From positions 65,824 to 129,823 of the forward strand of contig NZ_JAUSYB010000002.1 in assembly GCF_030816505.1 (NCBI RefSeq): DNA of 64,000 nucleotides. Reading direction: 5' to 3'. The notes under the pieces are model-generated. The model did no database searches. It saw nothing but the letters and a program-made list of their open reading frames with translations, and was not told where the DNA came from. Positions 41,245-49,992 of this stretch are shown piece by piece (the first letter of the stretch is position 1; every line of letters begins with the position of its first letter). The translations under genes and the position numbers were made by a program. Origin of the DNA: Microbacterium sp. W4I20. Lineage in GTDB: Bacteria > Actinomycetota > Actinomycetes > Actinomycetales > Microbacteriaceae.

Positions 41245-41814
41245 ATGCCACATGAAGTCGGATACGCCCGCGTCTCGAAGCGAGACCAGAACCCCGGGGC
41301 GCAAGAGGCCGAGCTGCGCGCCGCCGGCTGCGAACGGGTGTACGTCGACCACGGTGAGTCCAGCCGCGTAACCGACCGCCCGCAATGGCTCGCATGCCTC
41401 GACTACCTCCGACCGGGGGACACCCTCAAAGTTCGCCGCCTCGACCGACTCGCCGGCAGTGAACGCATCCTGATCGAAACGCTGCAGGACCTCGACGCCC
41501 GCCGGGTGAACATCGTCAGCCTCACCGAACCGTTGATCGACACAACAACTCCGATGGGCCGAGCGCTCTACGGCATCGTCGCCGTGTTCGCGCAGCTCCG
41601 CGTCGACACCATCCGAGACAACACGCAGCGCGGCCTCGACTACGCACGCAGCCAGGGTCGCGTCGGTGGGCGACCGAGCGTGATGACCTCCGAGCGAATC
41701 GCGACCGCGGAGCGGATGCGCGCTGAGCACCAGAGCTGGGACAGCATCGGGCGTGTGCTCGGAGTGGGGTCGTCGAGCGTGCGCCGTGCGCTCAACCAAC
41801 GAAACCAGGCGTAA
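41245..41814 (+). CDS. Serine recombinase (resolvase/invertase family)
   Basis: This 189-residue protein starts MPHEVGYARVSKRDQNPGAQ. Ser11 is the predicted nucleophile in the Y-A-R-V-S motif, followed by Q-x-x-x-L and DTLKVRRLDRLAGSERIL with the conserved R-L-D-R-L. VSLTEPLIDTTTPMGRALYG, the E-helix and a Hin-type helix-turn-helix (SWDSIGRVLGVGSSSVRRAL) complete it. Length is standard for the small resolvase/invertase class. It lies at the border of the defence-like block and beside palindrome copy 14; a fragment of a related gene survives at 8731-8775. Confidence 0.92.
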   Translation: MPHEVGYARVSKRDQNPGAQEAELRAAGCERVYVDHGESSRVTDRPQWLACLDYLRPGDTLKVRRLDRLAGSERILIETLQDLDARRVNIVSLTEPLIDTTTPMGRALYGIVAVFAQLRVDTIRDNTQRGLDYARSQGRVGGRPSVMTSERIATAERMRAEHQSWDSIGRVLGVGSSSVRRALNQRNQA

Positions 41815-41986
41815 GTAGGTCCCGAGCGCGCGCTGCTGATCCTGACGCGAACACCATCCCTAGACTGATCGCACGAGGACTGCCTCTGAGCCGATGCTCA
41901 GTCGAGGGGCGTAGATCTGTTCCGGCTCGCCTCACGAGACGTGCGAGCAGCAAGCGCACAAAAACAGTCAAAGGAAAGGCAGGCCG

Positions 41987-43186
41987 ATGACGACGGGGTT
42001 TGAGCGCTACAGCGGACATGAGGTCTGGGAAACTCTTCGACTCAAGCGAGAATCTCTCAACGCAGCGCGGTTTGACAATGAGGCGTCTGAACAAGCGCGC
42101 GAAGACATTATCGAATGGCTCGACGAGGCGCTGAAGACACGAGCCGCTCGCCAGCCATCTCTGTATCTGGGAGCGCTGGATCAGCTAAGCGCAGCCCTGA
42201 ATCAGCTCCCCGTTGACACAGCGTCCTTCAATCAGTTCGTGGCGTATCGGGCTCATAACGGGTACCCCTTTCAGCTGCTTGAGCAGGCACTTCAAGGGTT
42301 GCCTCTGCCTCCACCTAAAGATCTCAAAGCATCGTATGTTGAGCTGCTGGACCGTGAGGTCGAGGCGCGCACTGCTCGTTTGACCGAGTTAGAACGACGC
42401 ATTGCGGAGACTGAGACAGCACTTCAAGATCGCATGAAGGAGTTGGAGGGCGTCAGCGTTGCTGCGGAGGCGTTGCAGGCCGATCTCCAGAGCCAGCGGG
42501 AGGAGATTGCCTCAGTCAGCCAGTCGGCCGAATCGGACATGCGCCTTGCATGGCAGGCAGCGCTCGAAGAGTGGCAGCAGGAACGCAAAGCGAAAGACAA
42601 CGAGCACGAGGCTCAAGCGCTCGAGAGCATCGCCACACTCGCCGCAACCACCAGTGCTGGCGAAGCTCTAGCCGAGCATGCTGCTGGCGATCTAAGCGCC
42701 ACCGATTGGTACGGGCGCGCTAAGCGAGAGCGCACCGCCGCTCAGTGGATCCGGGTCGGAGCCTGGATCGCGTTCGTGTTCGCAGGCGCCGTCGGCTTCT
42801 ACATCGTTAACGAAGCGATCATCAAGAACTTCGACATCTCCATTGGCGGAGGAATCCTGCGCGCTTCCATTGCCGTCGTCATCGGCGCGTTTGGCGCGCT
42901 ACTTCTGCGCGAGGCGGGCAGACATTTTCGGGAGGCCGATACGGCCGAAGATGTGGCTCTGTCACTCAAGGCTTTGGCTCCGTTCTACGCTAACTCCGCC
43001 GATGGCATCCGTCTGGCAGCGCGAGTCGAGCTAGGAGACGCCGTGCTGGTCAAGAACGTGCTGTCTAGGTTCTCCCATCGGGACGCGTCCAAACATGGCG
43101 CAGAGGTCAAGCCTGCAGAGCTCCCTGGGCTGGTCAAGGAAGCTGCAGAAGCACTAAAGATCACGGGAGACGCAACGACGAAATAG
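41987..43186 (+). CDS. Coiled-coil protein with two TM segments, partner of the NACHT gene
   Basis: This 399-residue protein has a soluble N-terminal domain (1-110, FERYSGHEVWETLRLKRESL) and a long coiled coil at ~112-235 (LERRIAETETALQDRMKELE). Two membrane segments follow at ~255-275 (IRVGAWIAFVFAGAVGFYIV) and ~288-308, and the C-terminal part is helical and Ala-rich. It ends 34 bp before the nuclease-NACHT gene on the same strand, so the two are probably one transcript. A membrane-bound coiled-coil sensor or effector is a reasonable reading. I know of no matching family. Confidence 0.75.
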   Translation: MTTGFERYSGHEVWETLRLKRESLNAARFDNEASEQAREDIIEWLDEALKTRAARQPSLYLGALDQLSAALNQLPVDTASFNQFVAYRAHNGYPFQLLEQALQGLPLPPPKDLKASYVELLDREVEARTARLTELERRIAETETALQDRMKELEGVSVAAEALQADLQSQREEIASVSQSAESDMRLAWQAALEEWQQERKAKDNEHEAQALESIATLAATTSAGEALAEHAAGDLSATDWYGRAKRERTAAQWIRVGAWIAFVFAGAVGFYIVNEAIIKNFDISIGGGILRASIAVVIGAFGALLLREAGRHFREADTAEDVALSLKALAPFYANSADGIRLAARVELGDAVLVKNVLSRFSHRDASKHGAEVKPAELPGLVKEAAEALKITGDATTK

Positions 43187-43220
43187 AGGCATCCCGTCGA
43201 TTGGCAAGCCGACTGGCAGG

Positions 43221-46034
43221 ATGAGCTTCGTGGACTACGACTTCAGTTCAATCGGCACCGACGGGTTCGAGCGTATGGCTCAGACCCTCGTGGTGGCTGC
43301 GCTCGGCAACCACGTGAAGCCCACTGGCGTCGGGCGTGACGATGGTCGTGACTGCTATTTCAACGGGCCCGTGAGCTACTCGGGCGTAACCGGTCCCTGG
43401 GACGGCTACGGTGTCGTCCAAGTGAAGCATCGCGCGCGGGACTCGGATACAACCACGAACCGTCAGTGGGTGCGCACTCAGATCTCATCGGAACTCAAAC
43501 GCTGGAAACCGCAGCATGGAAAAAGGCGCGACAAGCGAGCACGGATCCCGGCCTATTACCTCTTCGTCACGGGCGCCACGCTCTCTCCGGAGGGCCAGGA
43601 CGACTGCCTCGCCTTCCTGAGGGAGAAGTGCGCAGAGATAGGGATCATCGACTGCGACCTCTGGTCCCGCGCAGAGGTCTCGCGCCACCTCGATAAAGAA
43701 CCGGGCATCCGCCAGACATATCTCCACATCATTCTTCCCGGCGACATCGTCGAGGCGATGCGTAACGGAGCGGGCGAGCAGCACGCCCTTCTCGCTATGC
43801 ATCTCAGCGTCGGAGCGCTCCGAGAGCTGGGAGAACGGCAATGGGCCCGCCTCAGTGATTCGGGCCTGCAAAGCGAGGAGCGCCTACGGCTCACATCGGT
43901 GGCCGTCGATCTCCCTTGTGCGCGGGAAGGAACGACGGACCAATCTCAGGGCATCCTGCGTACCGCTGTCGCGCTGGGGGAACGCGACCTCCGTCCGTCG
44001 GAATCGAATCAGTACACAGGTATTCTGCTGAAGGGCGGGCCGGGACAGGGCAAGAGCACAATCGCTCAACTCCTCTGCCAGTTCTATCGAAGCGCATTTG
44101 TCGAGGACAGCCCCGCGCTCCTCCCGAAACAGAGAGAGCTTCTAAAATCGACGGCCACAGCGGTCAGTCGACTAGGTCTTGAAACTCCAGTGCGAAGACG
44201 CTGGCCAGTGTATGTGGATCTATCGAAGTTCGGTGACAGCCTTGCCAGCGACGAGGGCCAGTCGCTGCTGAGTTACATCGCATCGTCTACCCAGATTCAA
44301 GGTCAGACGATGCATGAGGCGGATCTTATTCGTTGGCGCAACGTGTGGCCGTGGGCTGTAGTACTTGATGGGCTCGATGAGGTTGCGCACGCTACGATCC
44401 GCGAGCGCGTGTCCAGCGCCATCGACGATTTCATCACAGACTGCCGGATGAGTGATGCCAACGTGCTGTTTCTCGCGACGACTCGGCCCCAGGGGTACCA
44501 CGGTGAGCTGGGCGGGCTCGACCTAGATGAATTGAGCTTGCATAGTCTCGGTCCGCAGCAGGCGTTGGAGTATGGCAAGTTGCTGGCGAGCACACGTTAT
44601 GACGATGACCCAATAGCTCGGAACCGAATCGTTGAGCGGCTAGAGGAAGCGTCCGAGTCTGCATTGACCTCAAGACTGATGTCCACGCCCCTGCAGGTGA
44701 CAATCATGTCGACGCTGCTCGAACAGGCTACTCGCGTCCCCGAGACCCGTCATGCCCTTTTCGACGCCTACTACAGTGCGATCTACTCACGCGAGCAAGC
44801 AAAAGCCTCACGCCTCGGCGAAATCCTTACGAAGTACCGTCTCGTCGTCGATTTTCTTCACGAACAAGTAGCGCTTTACCTGCACATTCAGGCGCAGTAT
44901 GCGGGACGAGCTGAATCACTTCTTGACAGTGCTCGGCTCGCGCAGCTGATCGCATATCGCCTCAGGTTGGACGAGCATGACGAGCGGGATGCTCGACGCC
45001 TCGCCGATGAGATCATTACTGCAGCACGAAACAGGGTCGTCTTGCTTGTCGGTAAACATGACAACTTGCTGGGGTACGAGATCCGGCCGATTCAGGAGTA
45101 CTTCGCTGCGCGCGCCATCACCTCTGGCTCCGAGGCGGAAATCTATGCCCGCATCGAGAAACTGATCCCTGGTGCCCATTGGAGGAACACCCTGCTACTC
45201 GCCTTCGGGCGGCTGGAGACGCACACAAATCCGCAGGTCCCACTGGCTCTTGTGAGTTTGTGCGCCCAGGCGGACTCCGCGTCCCCTCTCTCACTGGAGG
45301 TTGGACCGGGGCGCCGTCTTGCGCTCTTCCTGCTAGCGGATAGTTTCGCTGCCAACGTACCGCGGCTGAGGAGAGCGTTGCTGAAGCAGGTACTCGATGT
45401 GTTGGCGCATTGGCCGGACGCAACGATCCCTCAGCTACAAGCGGTGCTCTCCGCTGAGATCGAACAGGATTCCACCAGTCGGGCAATTGTTCAGCAGGCA
45501 CTGATCACCGCGATCACTGGCGGCAGTCCATCCATCGCCGCCGCCTGCGCTGTTCTGGTCCCATGGCAGCGAGCACGTCAAGGGCGGGGCACGCTCGCCA
45601 ACTTCGTCCTCGCTCAAGACCAGCGTTGGCGTGCGACGCCAGCCGACGTGCAAGTTCACGTGGACGCCGGCGGGGCCCTCCGAGAGCTGATATCCACAAA
45701 CGATCTCACCCCCACTGAGCGTGCCGTGCTCGAGAATGTCCTTCTGCGGTTCGGCCAGTGGGCGTACCGCAGTGGAGTCCCTCTAGCCACGCTTGGAGCG
45801 GTCACGCGCCAACCACTTCAAACCGGTCCGGCGTTGCCGGAGGAGATCTTGCGCTCGGATCGCGTCACCGGACGGTTGTTGGATGCGTTGAATGCCATCC
45901 TCCCCCCCGACGGTGACCTTGCCCAGATTCTCCGAGAACAGCTGATTGCGGTGAAGGAAGGGCTCCCCGCATCCGCAAACGAACTGATTGCGGACAGCGT
46001 GCTCGCTCTGCTCGATGCCGGATCAGACCGCTGA
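43221..46034 (+). CDS. Restriction-endonuclease-like / NACHT STAND NTPase
   Basis: This 937-residue protein begins with a PD-(D/E)xK-like domain: FERMAQTLVVAALG, GRDDGRDCYF with Asp44, and GYGVVQVKHR with Gln67-Val-Lys69. The NACHT module follows, with Walker A GGPGQGKST at 272-280 and the NACHT-type Walker B VVLDGLDE at 380-387. Beyond it lie TTRPQGY, a GYEIRPIQEYFAARAI segment typical of NACHT winged/helical regions, and a ~250-residue helical C-terminus. Nuclease-NACHT proteins of this layout are antiphage sensors that cut DNA on activation (Avs and bNACHT groups). Here that is inferred from architecture and the island context. Confidence 0.82.
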   Translation: MSFVDYDFSSIGTDGFERMAQTLVVAALGNHVKPTGVGRDDGRDCYFNGPVSYSGVTGPWDGYGVVQVKHRARDSDTTTNRQWVRTQISSELKRWKPQHGKRRDKRARIPAYYLFVTGATLSPEGQDDCLAFLREKCAEIGIIDCDLWSRAEVSRHLDKEPGIRQTYLHIILPGDIVEAMRNGAGEQHALLAMHLSVGALRELGERQWARLSDSGLQSEERLRLTSVAVDLPCAREGTTDQSQGILRTAVALGERDLRPSESNQYTGILLKGGPGQGKSTIAQLLCQFYRSAFVEDSPALLPKQRELLKSTATAVSRLGLETPVRRRWPVYVDLSKFGDSLASDEGQSLLSYIASSTQIQGQTMHEADLIRWRNVWPWAVVLDGLDEVAHATIRERVSSAIDDFITDCRMSDANVLFLATTRPQGYHGELGGLDLDELSLHSLGPQQALEYGKLLASTRYDDDPIARNRIVERLEEASESALTSRLMSTPLQVTIMSTLLEQATRVPETRHALFDAYYSAIYSREQAKASRLGEILTKYRLVVDFLHEQVALYLHIQAQYAGRAESLLDSARLAQLIAYRLRLDEHDERDARRLADEIITAARNRVVLLVGKHDNLLGYEIRPIQEYFAARAITSGSEAEIYARIEKLIPGAHWRNTLLLAFGRLETHTNPQVPLALVSLCAQADSASPLSLEVGPGRRLALFLLADSFAANVPRLRRALLKQVLDVLAHWPDATIPQLQAVLSAEIEQDSTSRAIVQQALITAITGGSPSIAAACAVLVPWQRARQGRGTLANFVLAQDQRWRATPADVQVHVDAGGALRELISTNDLTPTERAVLENVLLRFGQWAYRSGVPLATLGAVTRQPLQTGPALPEEILRSDRVTGRLLDALNAILPPDGDLAQILREQLIAVKEGLPASANELIADSVLALLDAGSDR

Positions 46035-46289
46035 ATAGCTCGGATCTCCTCGAAGAATCAGCCTCGACTGAAATATGCCCCTATCAGGGTCGCCGGTCCA
46101 CCAGTGGGATCGCAGATCGGAACATCTGCGGGAGAATCGCGTAGCTTGTAGGCGCCCGGGGGAGTCTGCGCGCAGCGAGCCGGCACGCGAGTGTCTTCCG
46201 GGGGAGCGGATGCAGCGTCGGGCTCGATAGGGGGCATCCGATGAGGTCAGACGCGAAGCTGTTTACGTACGAAAAGCTTCCCGTGGTGA

Positions 46290-47129
46290 TTAGTCGGGGA
46301 TGTCTTGGAGCCGGTCGTAGACATCGACTGACTGTGGGACGCCCTCTCCGGCTGGCTGAAGCTGGTGCTCCCACATCTGTCTCACGAAGCTATTGACCAC
46401 TGGCGCCTCCTCCGTGTCAATAACGATCGTAGATTCCGTTGCGATTTTCATGGTTACGACCCTTGCGAGTTGGTGCACCTCTTCATTCGAGGGGGCCTGG
46501 TCGCCGAACACGATCAGGGCGTTGCTGGATAGCGGCATCACGGTATAGCTCCGTTTCGGCTTCCCCGTCCGGTGGAGTGTGATGGCATGGATGCTGGTAT
46601 CGCCGAGCAGCAGTGGCCCGATACGGGCGACCAGCGTGACGGGGGGCAACAGTTGCGCTAACGCTGGCAGTGCCTGCAGGCGGATCCCCTTGAGTTGCTC
46701 GCGGTCCGTAATCGTTGCAAGATGAGCGAGTTCACGCGAGGCCTTATCCGTGCGGCCCCAGTTCGCCGGACTAGGCACCATCATGACGTTTCCGCCGTGA
46801 GTGCCGTACTTTTGGGTCGGTGAGCCACGCAGCGCCGGATAGCGGTCGTGAAGGAGAACGGCATACTCCCGCACCGCGCTCAGGTCGACGCTCGTGGGCA
46901 CTCTCGTAAAATCAAGCAGGCGGGGGAGAGCCCGGCTGAAGGCATCCTCCACCCTCCCGTAGGCGGCCTCGATCGCTGGCGCGTTGAGGCCCCGGTCGGC
47001 AGCAACGGCTTTGCCGATGTCCAACGCCTTGGGCGCTTTCATGCCACGGCGCAACACTGTGACTCGGTTGTTTGTTGCCCACTGACGCATGTGCGCCCGG
47101 GCGATGTAGTGGTCAAATGGTAGACCCAT
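46290..47129 (-). CDS. DUF4238-like protein
   Basis: This 279-residue protein starts MGLPFDHYIARAHMRQWATNN, matching the H-Y-(I/V)-x-x-x-x-x-x-x-F/W opening of DUF4238. A helical middle (VEDAFSRALPRLLDF) and a C-terminal part with beta strands (IVIDTEEAPVVNSFVRQMWE) follow. DUF4238 genes turn up often in defence and mobile islands, but the biochemical role is not known. It is convergent with the NACHT gene; stop-to-stop distance is ~255 bp, with nothing recognisable between. Confidence 0.65.
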   Translation of the reverse strand: MGLPFDHYIARAHMRQWATNNRVTVLRRGMKAPKALDIGKAVAADRGLNAPAIEAAYGRVEDAFSRALPRLLDFTRVPTSVDLSAVREYAVLLHDRYPALRGSPTQKYGTHGGNVMMVPSPANWGRTDKASRELAHLATITDREQLKGIRLQALPALAQLLPPVTLVARIGPLLLGDTSIHAITLHRTGKPKRSYTVMPLSSNALIVFGDQAPSNEEVHQLARVVTMKIATESTIVIDTEEAPVVNSFVRQMWEHQLQPAGEGVPQSVDVYDRLQDIPD

Positions 47130-47296
47130 CGAGCTGCTCCCGACATCGCTTCGGAGGTTTTGCCCGAATCGTACCTGTGACAGGCATGAGTAGGCGATCG
47201 GCTACCTCTCTGTGTTGACCGACACGGCAGCTTCTTCCGCCATCATGGGCGATTCAGTGCGGGAGGTAGCAGGGGAGCGATGCGAACTGCAGCTCG

Positions 47297-47374
47297 CGAT
47301 CATTGCTGAGCGGCGTCCGCGTCCCGCGGTTGGTGTCTTGGGGTCCGTTGCCGTCGCATCCGGTCGGTCGAACC
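47297..47374 (+). repeat. ~80-bp dispersed repeat, copy 1
   Basis: From 47299 the sequence CGATC-TTGCTGAGCGGCGTCCGC... to ...GCATCCGGTCGGTCGAA aligns with 54002-54079. It overlaps the 5' side of the SNase-like fragment. Confidence 0.6.
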
Positions 47375-47566
47375 GCTCGCGTGCGATTGACCGGAATCGA
47401 TACGCCGGTGGTCAGCCACGACAGAGAACCGGGGGAGTGCTACGCCGAAGAGGCGCGCGACTTCCTCGACGGCATCGTGTACGGCAACACGAAGAGCGAC
47501 GAAGTGATCCATATCCCGACTGGCCATGCCGTCATCATCCCAGGAAACGCCCTTCAAGAGTCATGA
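47303..47566 (+). pseudogene. Fragment of a thermonuclease (SNase)-like gene
   Basis: The frame contains VRLTGIDTPVVSHDREPGEC followed by YAEEARDFL. In SNase-family nucleases the segment V-R-L-x-G-I-D-T-P-E is followed by a Cys or Glu and then an x-A-x-x-F-L helix, carrying a metal-binding Asp and catalytic Arg. Here the Glu after the Pro is Val, the upstream D-G-D-T motif is missing and no later catalytic motifs follow. It is therefore a truncated fragment overlapping the end of the SIR2 gene on the other strand. Confidence 0.5.
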
Positions 47567-48706
47567 CGTGAACCAGCACCAGCTGGAGTGGTCCTGCATG
47601 CCGAAAGCGCCGCGAGGGTTGCGGCGCAACCAATCTCGAGAACTTGCGTCCTCAGCACCCCATCCCAACGCCGCTTCGATCTCCTCCGCGGATGGTGACC
47701 TGCCGTGAGTCACGACCAGTATTTTCGGCTTCTCCTCACGGCTTCGGAACTCTCGGCTGAGGAGATCGTTGACCGCTACATCGCGAAAGCTGTAGCCGAT
47801 GACTAGCCAGTGCTTTGATCGCGTGAGGCCCTTGCCAAAGACCTCGTACGCGAGTTTGAACGGATGCGCCTGAACGTCTTCAATTTTCTGCCTCTCGCGG
47901 TTCAGAACCACGAGAGGGCGTAGATCCGTGGTTCCTCGCCTCAGCTTCTTAAACAGCTGATTGCCCTTCACCTCATAGCGGTCGAGTTTTCCGAATTGAG
48001 ATCCATCCTTGGTCGCCCAGTAGGTCAGCGACCCGTGAAGGTGAAGAAGGCGAACTGGGTACTGGGCGAGCGTCGGAAAATCGGAAGCTCCTTCGCGCAG
48101 CAACATCGCCGGCACTCCCTCGCTCCCCAACTTGGTTCTCCGGGATTTCCAGCCGTGGCCAAGATCGGCAACCCGTCGAGTTCCGACGTTCAACAGGGCA
48201 GCGAGAAGGATGGTGTCGTAGTTGAGATTGCCGAAAGTGATGCGTCCAGAGAAAGAGTGGTAGACCGCCCTCAAGAGGTCGTCCAGTGGCTCAGACTCTA
48301 TGTAGCTACTTCTACTGTTGTCGTACACAACTTCCAGGACGTGTCCCGTACCAACGTTCCGAAGCTCCCGCGCAAAGTCGATGACCTGCTCGATCGACTT
48401 CGCGAGTTCCCGATCTTTCGGGTAGGAGAGCTTGGCAAGAGACTGGAGATGGCTGAGGCTCCGATGCTCCGCACCAAACGCGCCCACCAAGCGTTCGAAG
48501 TCATTGTCGCTGGTCTCGCCAGAGGGCAACGTTGCGTCGGCAAGCTCTCTCATAGCCTGCGCGACATTCTCTCCGCCGTCACCCGAATTGCTGATACGCC
48601 TCCGCACCTGTCGCGTGATATTCGACAGCAGGAGCTTTTCGTTGAAGGCGATCGACAGACCGTTGCCGACGAGGACGGCTACATCACGGTCACGTGTCTT
48701 TGGCAC
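47561..48706 (-). CDS. SIR2-family protein, probable defence NADase
   Basis: This ~381-residue protein has SIR2-fold motifs: VLVGNGLSIAFNE (GxG, residues ~11-23), GNLNYDTILLAAL (~159-171), LLHLHGSL with the conserved His (~221-228) and WLVIGYSFRDVAVNDLL (~300-316). This order matches stand-alone SIR2 proteins that cleave NAD in antiphage systems, not histone deacetylases with zinc fingers. The GTG at 48706 has GGGGGA close upstream; TTG at 48733 is an alternative. It lies in the same block as the nuclease-NACHT and DUF4238 genes, with no obvious co-transcribed partner. Confidence 0.8.
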   Translation of the reverse strand: MPKTRDRDVAVLVGNGLSIAFNEKLLLSNITRQVRRRISNSGDGGENVAQAMRELADATLPSGETSDNDFERLVGAFGAEHRSLSHLQSLAKLSYPKDRELAKSIEQVIDFARELRNVGTGHVLEVVYDNSRSSYIESEPLDDLLRAVYHSFSGRITFGNLNYDTILLAALLNVGTRRVADLGHGWKSRRTKLGSEGVPAMLLREGASDFPTLAQYPVRLLHLHGSLTYWATKDGSQFGKLDRYEVKGNQLFKKLRRGTTDLRPLVVLNRERQKIEDVQAHPFKLAYEVFGKGLTRSKHWLVIGYSFRDVAVNDLLSREFRSREEKPKILVVTHGRSPSAEEIEAALGWGAEDASSRDWLRRNPRGAFGMQDHSSWCWFTS

Positions 48707-48803
48707 AGATCCCCCAATAGTCGGCTCCGACAACAGTGTATGGATCGGCTGTCACCAGGGGGTGATCGTTTGGGGATCGCTCAACGTGCACCGCGGGGCC
48801 GCC

Positions 48804-49010
48804 GGCTGGTTGCAGGGGAGCGTCGCCGACAAGAACGACACCGTCGTCCGTTACGCGCTAGCTGGCGCCGCACAGCCAGTCGCAGTGAGCAGGTACGAAC
48901 TCACGGCGGAGACGCAGAAGGCACTGCCGGACGAAGAGAGCATCACCTGAGCGTTCGAGGACGAGCTCGCACTCGAGGCTGTAGCCGATGACGATGAGGG
49001 AGAGAAGTAG
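48804..49010 (+). pseudogene. C-terminal remnant of a YhcG/DUF1016-like PDDEXK nuclease gene
   Basis: The frame reads GSVADKNDTVVRYALAGAAQ, then PVAVSRYELTAETQKALPDE. YhcG-like DUF1016 proteins end with V-x-Y-A-L-x-G-x-x-x-P-(I/V)-x-V-(A/S)-x-Y followed by L-P-x-E-L, a close fit. A TGA interrupts the frame before AFEDELALEAVADDDEGE and a final TAG at 49008. The catalytic domain upstream is gone. It is a relic of another defence or restriction-associated gene. Confidence 0.55.
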
Positions 49011-49026
49011 ACGACGCCACGCATGA

Positions 49027-49055
49027 CTCTATTGGAACTAATAGTTCCAATAGAG
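49027..49055. repeat. 29-bp perfect palindrome, AT-rich
   Basis: CTCTATTGGAACTA-A-TAGTTCCAATAGAG has 14 perfect pairs about a single centre base, in otherwise GC-rich DNA, 108 bp upstream of the DUF2188 gene. It is a probable regulator operator or a mobile element end. Confidence 0.75.
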
Positions 49056-49162
49056 GACAGGCAAACGTCATTGGATTGCTGTGATTGGTGAGTCCATCCA
49101 GGCTCTGGTGCCGCCAGCCATGCTGGATGTACCGTGATGCCCAGCCAACAGGAAGGACCGAC

Positions 49163-49414
49163 ATGGCCAACAATGACGAGGACCGGTACGTCGTCCAAAA
49201 CAAGGATCGTGGCGGCTGGGACGTGAAGAAGGAGGACGCGCAGCGTTCGTCCGGTCACTTCGACACCCAGAAAGAAGCCATCGACCGCGCCCGGGAAATC
49301 GTCGACAACTCCGGTGGCGGCCGTGGAGACATCCGCATCCAGGGCCGTGATGGCAAGTTTCGCGACTCCGACTCAGGTCGAAAGAACGAGTCGCCGCGGA
49401 AAGACACGCGCTAA
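49163..49414 (+). CDS. DUF2188 protein
   Basis: This 83-residue protein starts at 49163 after GGAAGG. It has the DUF2188 pattern: RYVVQNKDRGGWDVKKEDAQ, then SSGHFDTQKEAIDRAREIV with a T-Q-x-E-A-x-x-x-A helix, and a G-D-I-R-I-Q-G-R-D-G-K-F-R-D-S-D motif. It is small, charged and cytoplasmic. The family is common on genomes and plasmids; no function is established. Confidence 0.9.
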   Translation: MANNDEDRYVVQNKDRGGWDVKKEDAQRSSGHFDTQKEAIDRAREIVDNSGGGRGDIRIQGRDGKFRDSDSGRKNESPRKDTR

Positions 49415-49577
49415 GCCCGTTCTCACAGGTCGGCGTGGCGAGCGACCGACAGAGTACTGTCACCTCCTAGCGTCAGAATGACCAGCTCCTGCGCGAGGCT
49501 CCACCCCTACGGTGCGTCGTACCGCCGATCCCGTTGGACCCCCCTAGAGTGACATTGCGCGACAGTCGTGCGCCCCG

Positions 49578-49602
49578 AACCCGGCCTTGAGCCGGGTTTT
49601 GT
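49578..49602 (+). terminator. Intrinsic terminator
   Basis: AACCCGGC-CTTGA-GCCGGGTT followed by TTGT is a classic stem-loop with a short T run, ~165 bp after the DUF2188 stop. No gene is seen in 49415-49720. Confidence 0.75.
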
Positions 49603-49720
49603 CGTTAAGAGCTATTCCGGAGCCGCGGCCCAAGGGCACGCGCACGGACCAAGTTCGCGGCTACGGCCGCGTTCCACCGTCCCCTTCCGTGGACGGACCA
49701 CCCAGAGGGGAGGTCGCAAC

Positions 49721-49870
49721 GTGGATCTTTCGAGCCTGTTCTCGGATCCGCTAGTGCTGCCTGCTCTGCTGATCGCAGCCGGTCAGGTCACCTGCCGGCT
49801 GCTGCCCCTTCTGTCGAAGCGAGCTAACAAGCTCGCCGTTCGACTGATCCGGGCCAAGCGGAGCAAGTAG
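49721..49870 (+). CDS. 49-residue single-TM peptide (GTG start)
   Basis: GTG at 49721 lies seven bases after GAGGGGAGG. The product has one hydrophobic stretch (DPLVLPALLIAAGQVTCRLL) and a strongly basic tail (LLSKRANKLAVRLIRAKRSK). The excellent ribosome site and the topology support a real small membrane peptide. Function unknown; type I toxin-like peptides share this layout, but no antisense RNA is evident. Confidence 0.55.
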   Translation: MDLSSLFSDPLVLPALLIAAGQVTCRLLPLLSKRANKLAVRLIRAKRSK

Positions 49871-49992
49871 CAAAAAGCGCCCAACGCCAATGGTTAAGGA
49901 GGAGTCTGCCCAAAATCAGACTGACATAATTACGAGTATCGGGCAGAACATGGACCAGGTGTCTCGGCTCCCGGCCGGGTGAGTGTAGCCGG

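Noticed and set aside
46425..46445. AATAACGATCGTAGATT, another partial palindrome match
   Set aside because: It is inside the DUF4238 gene and lacks the outer arms.
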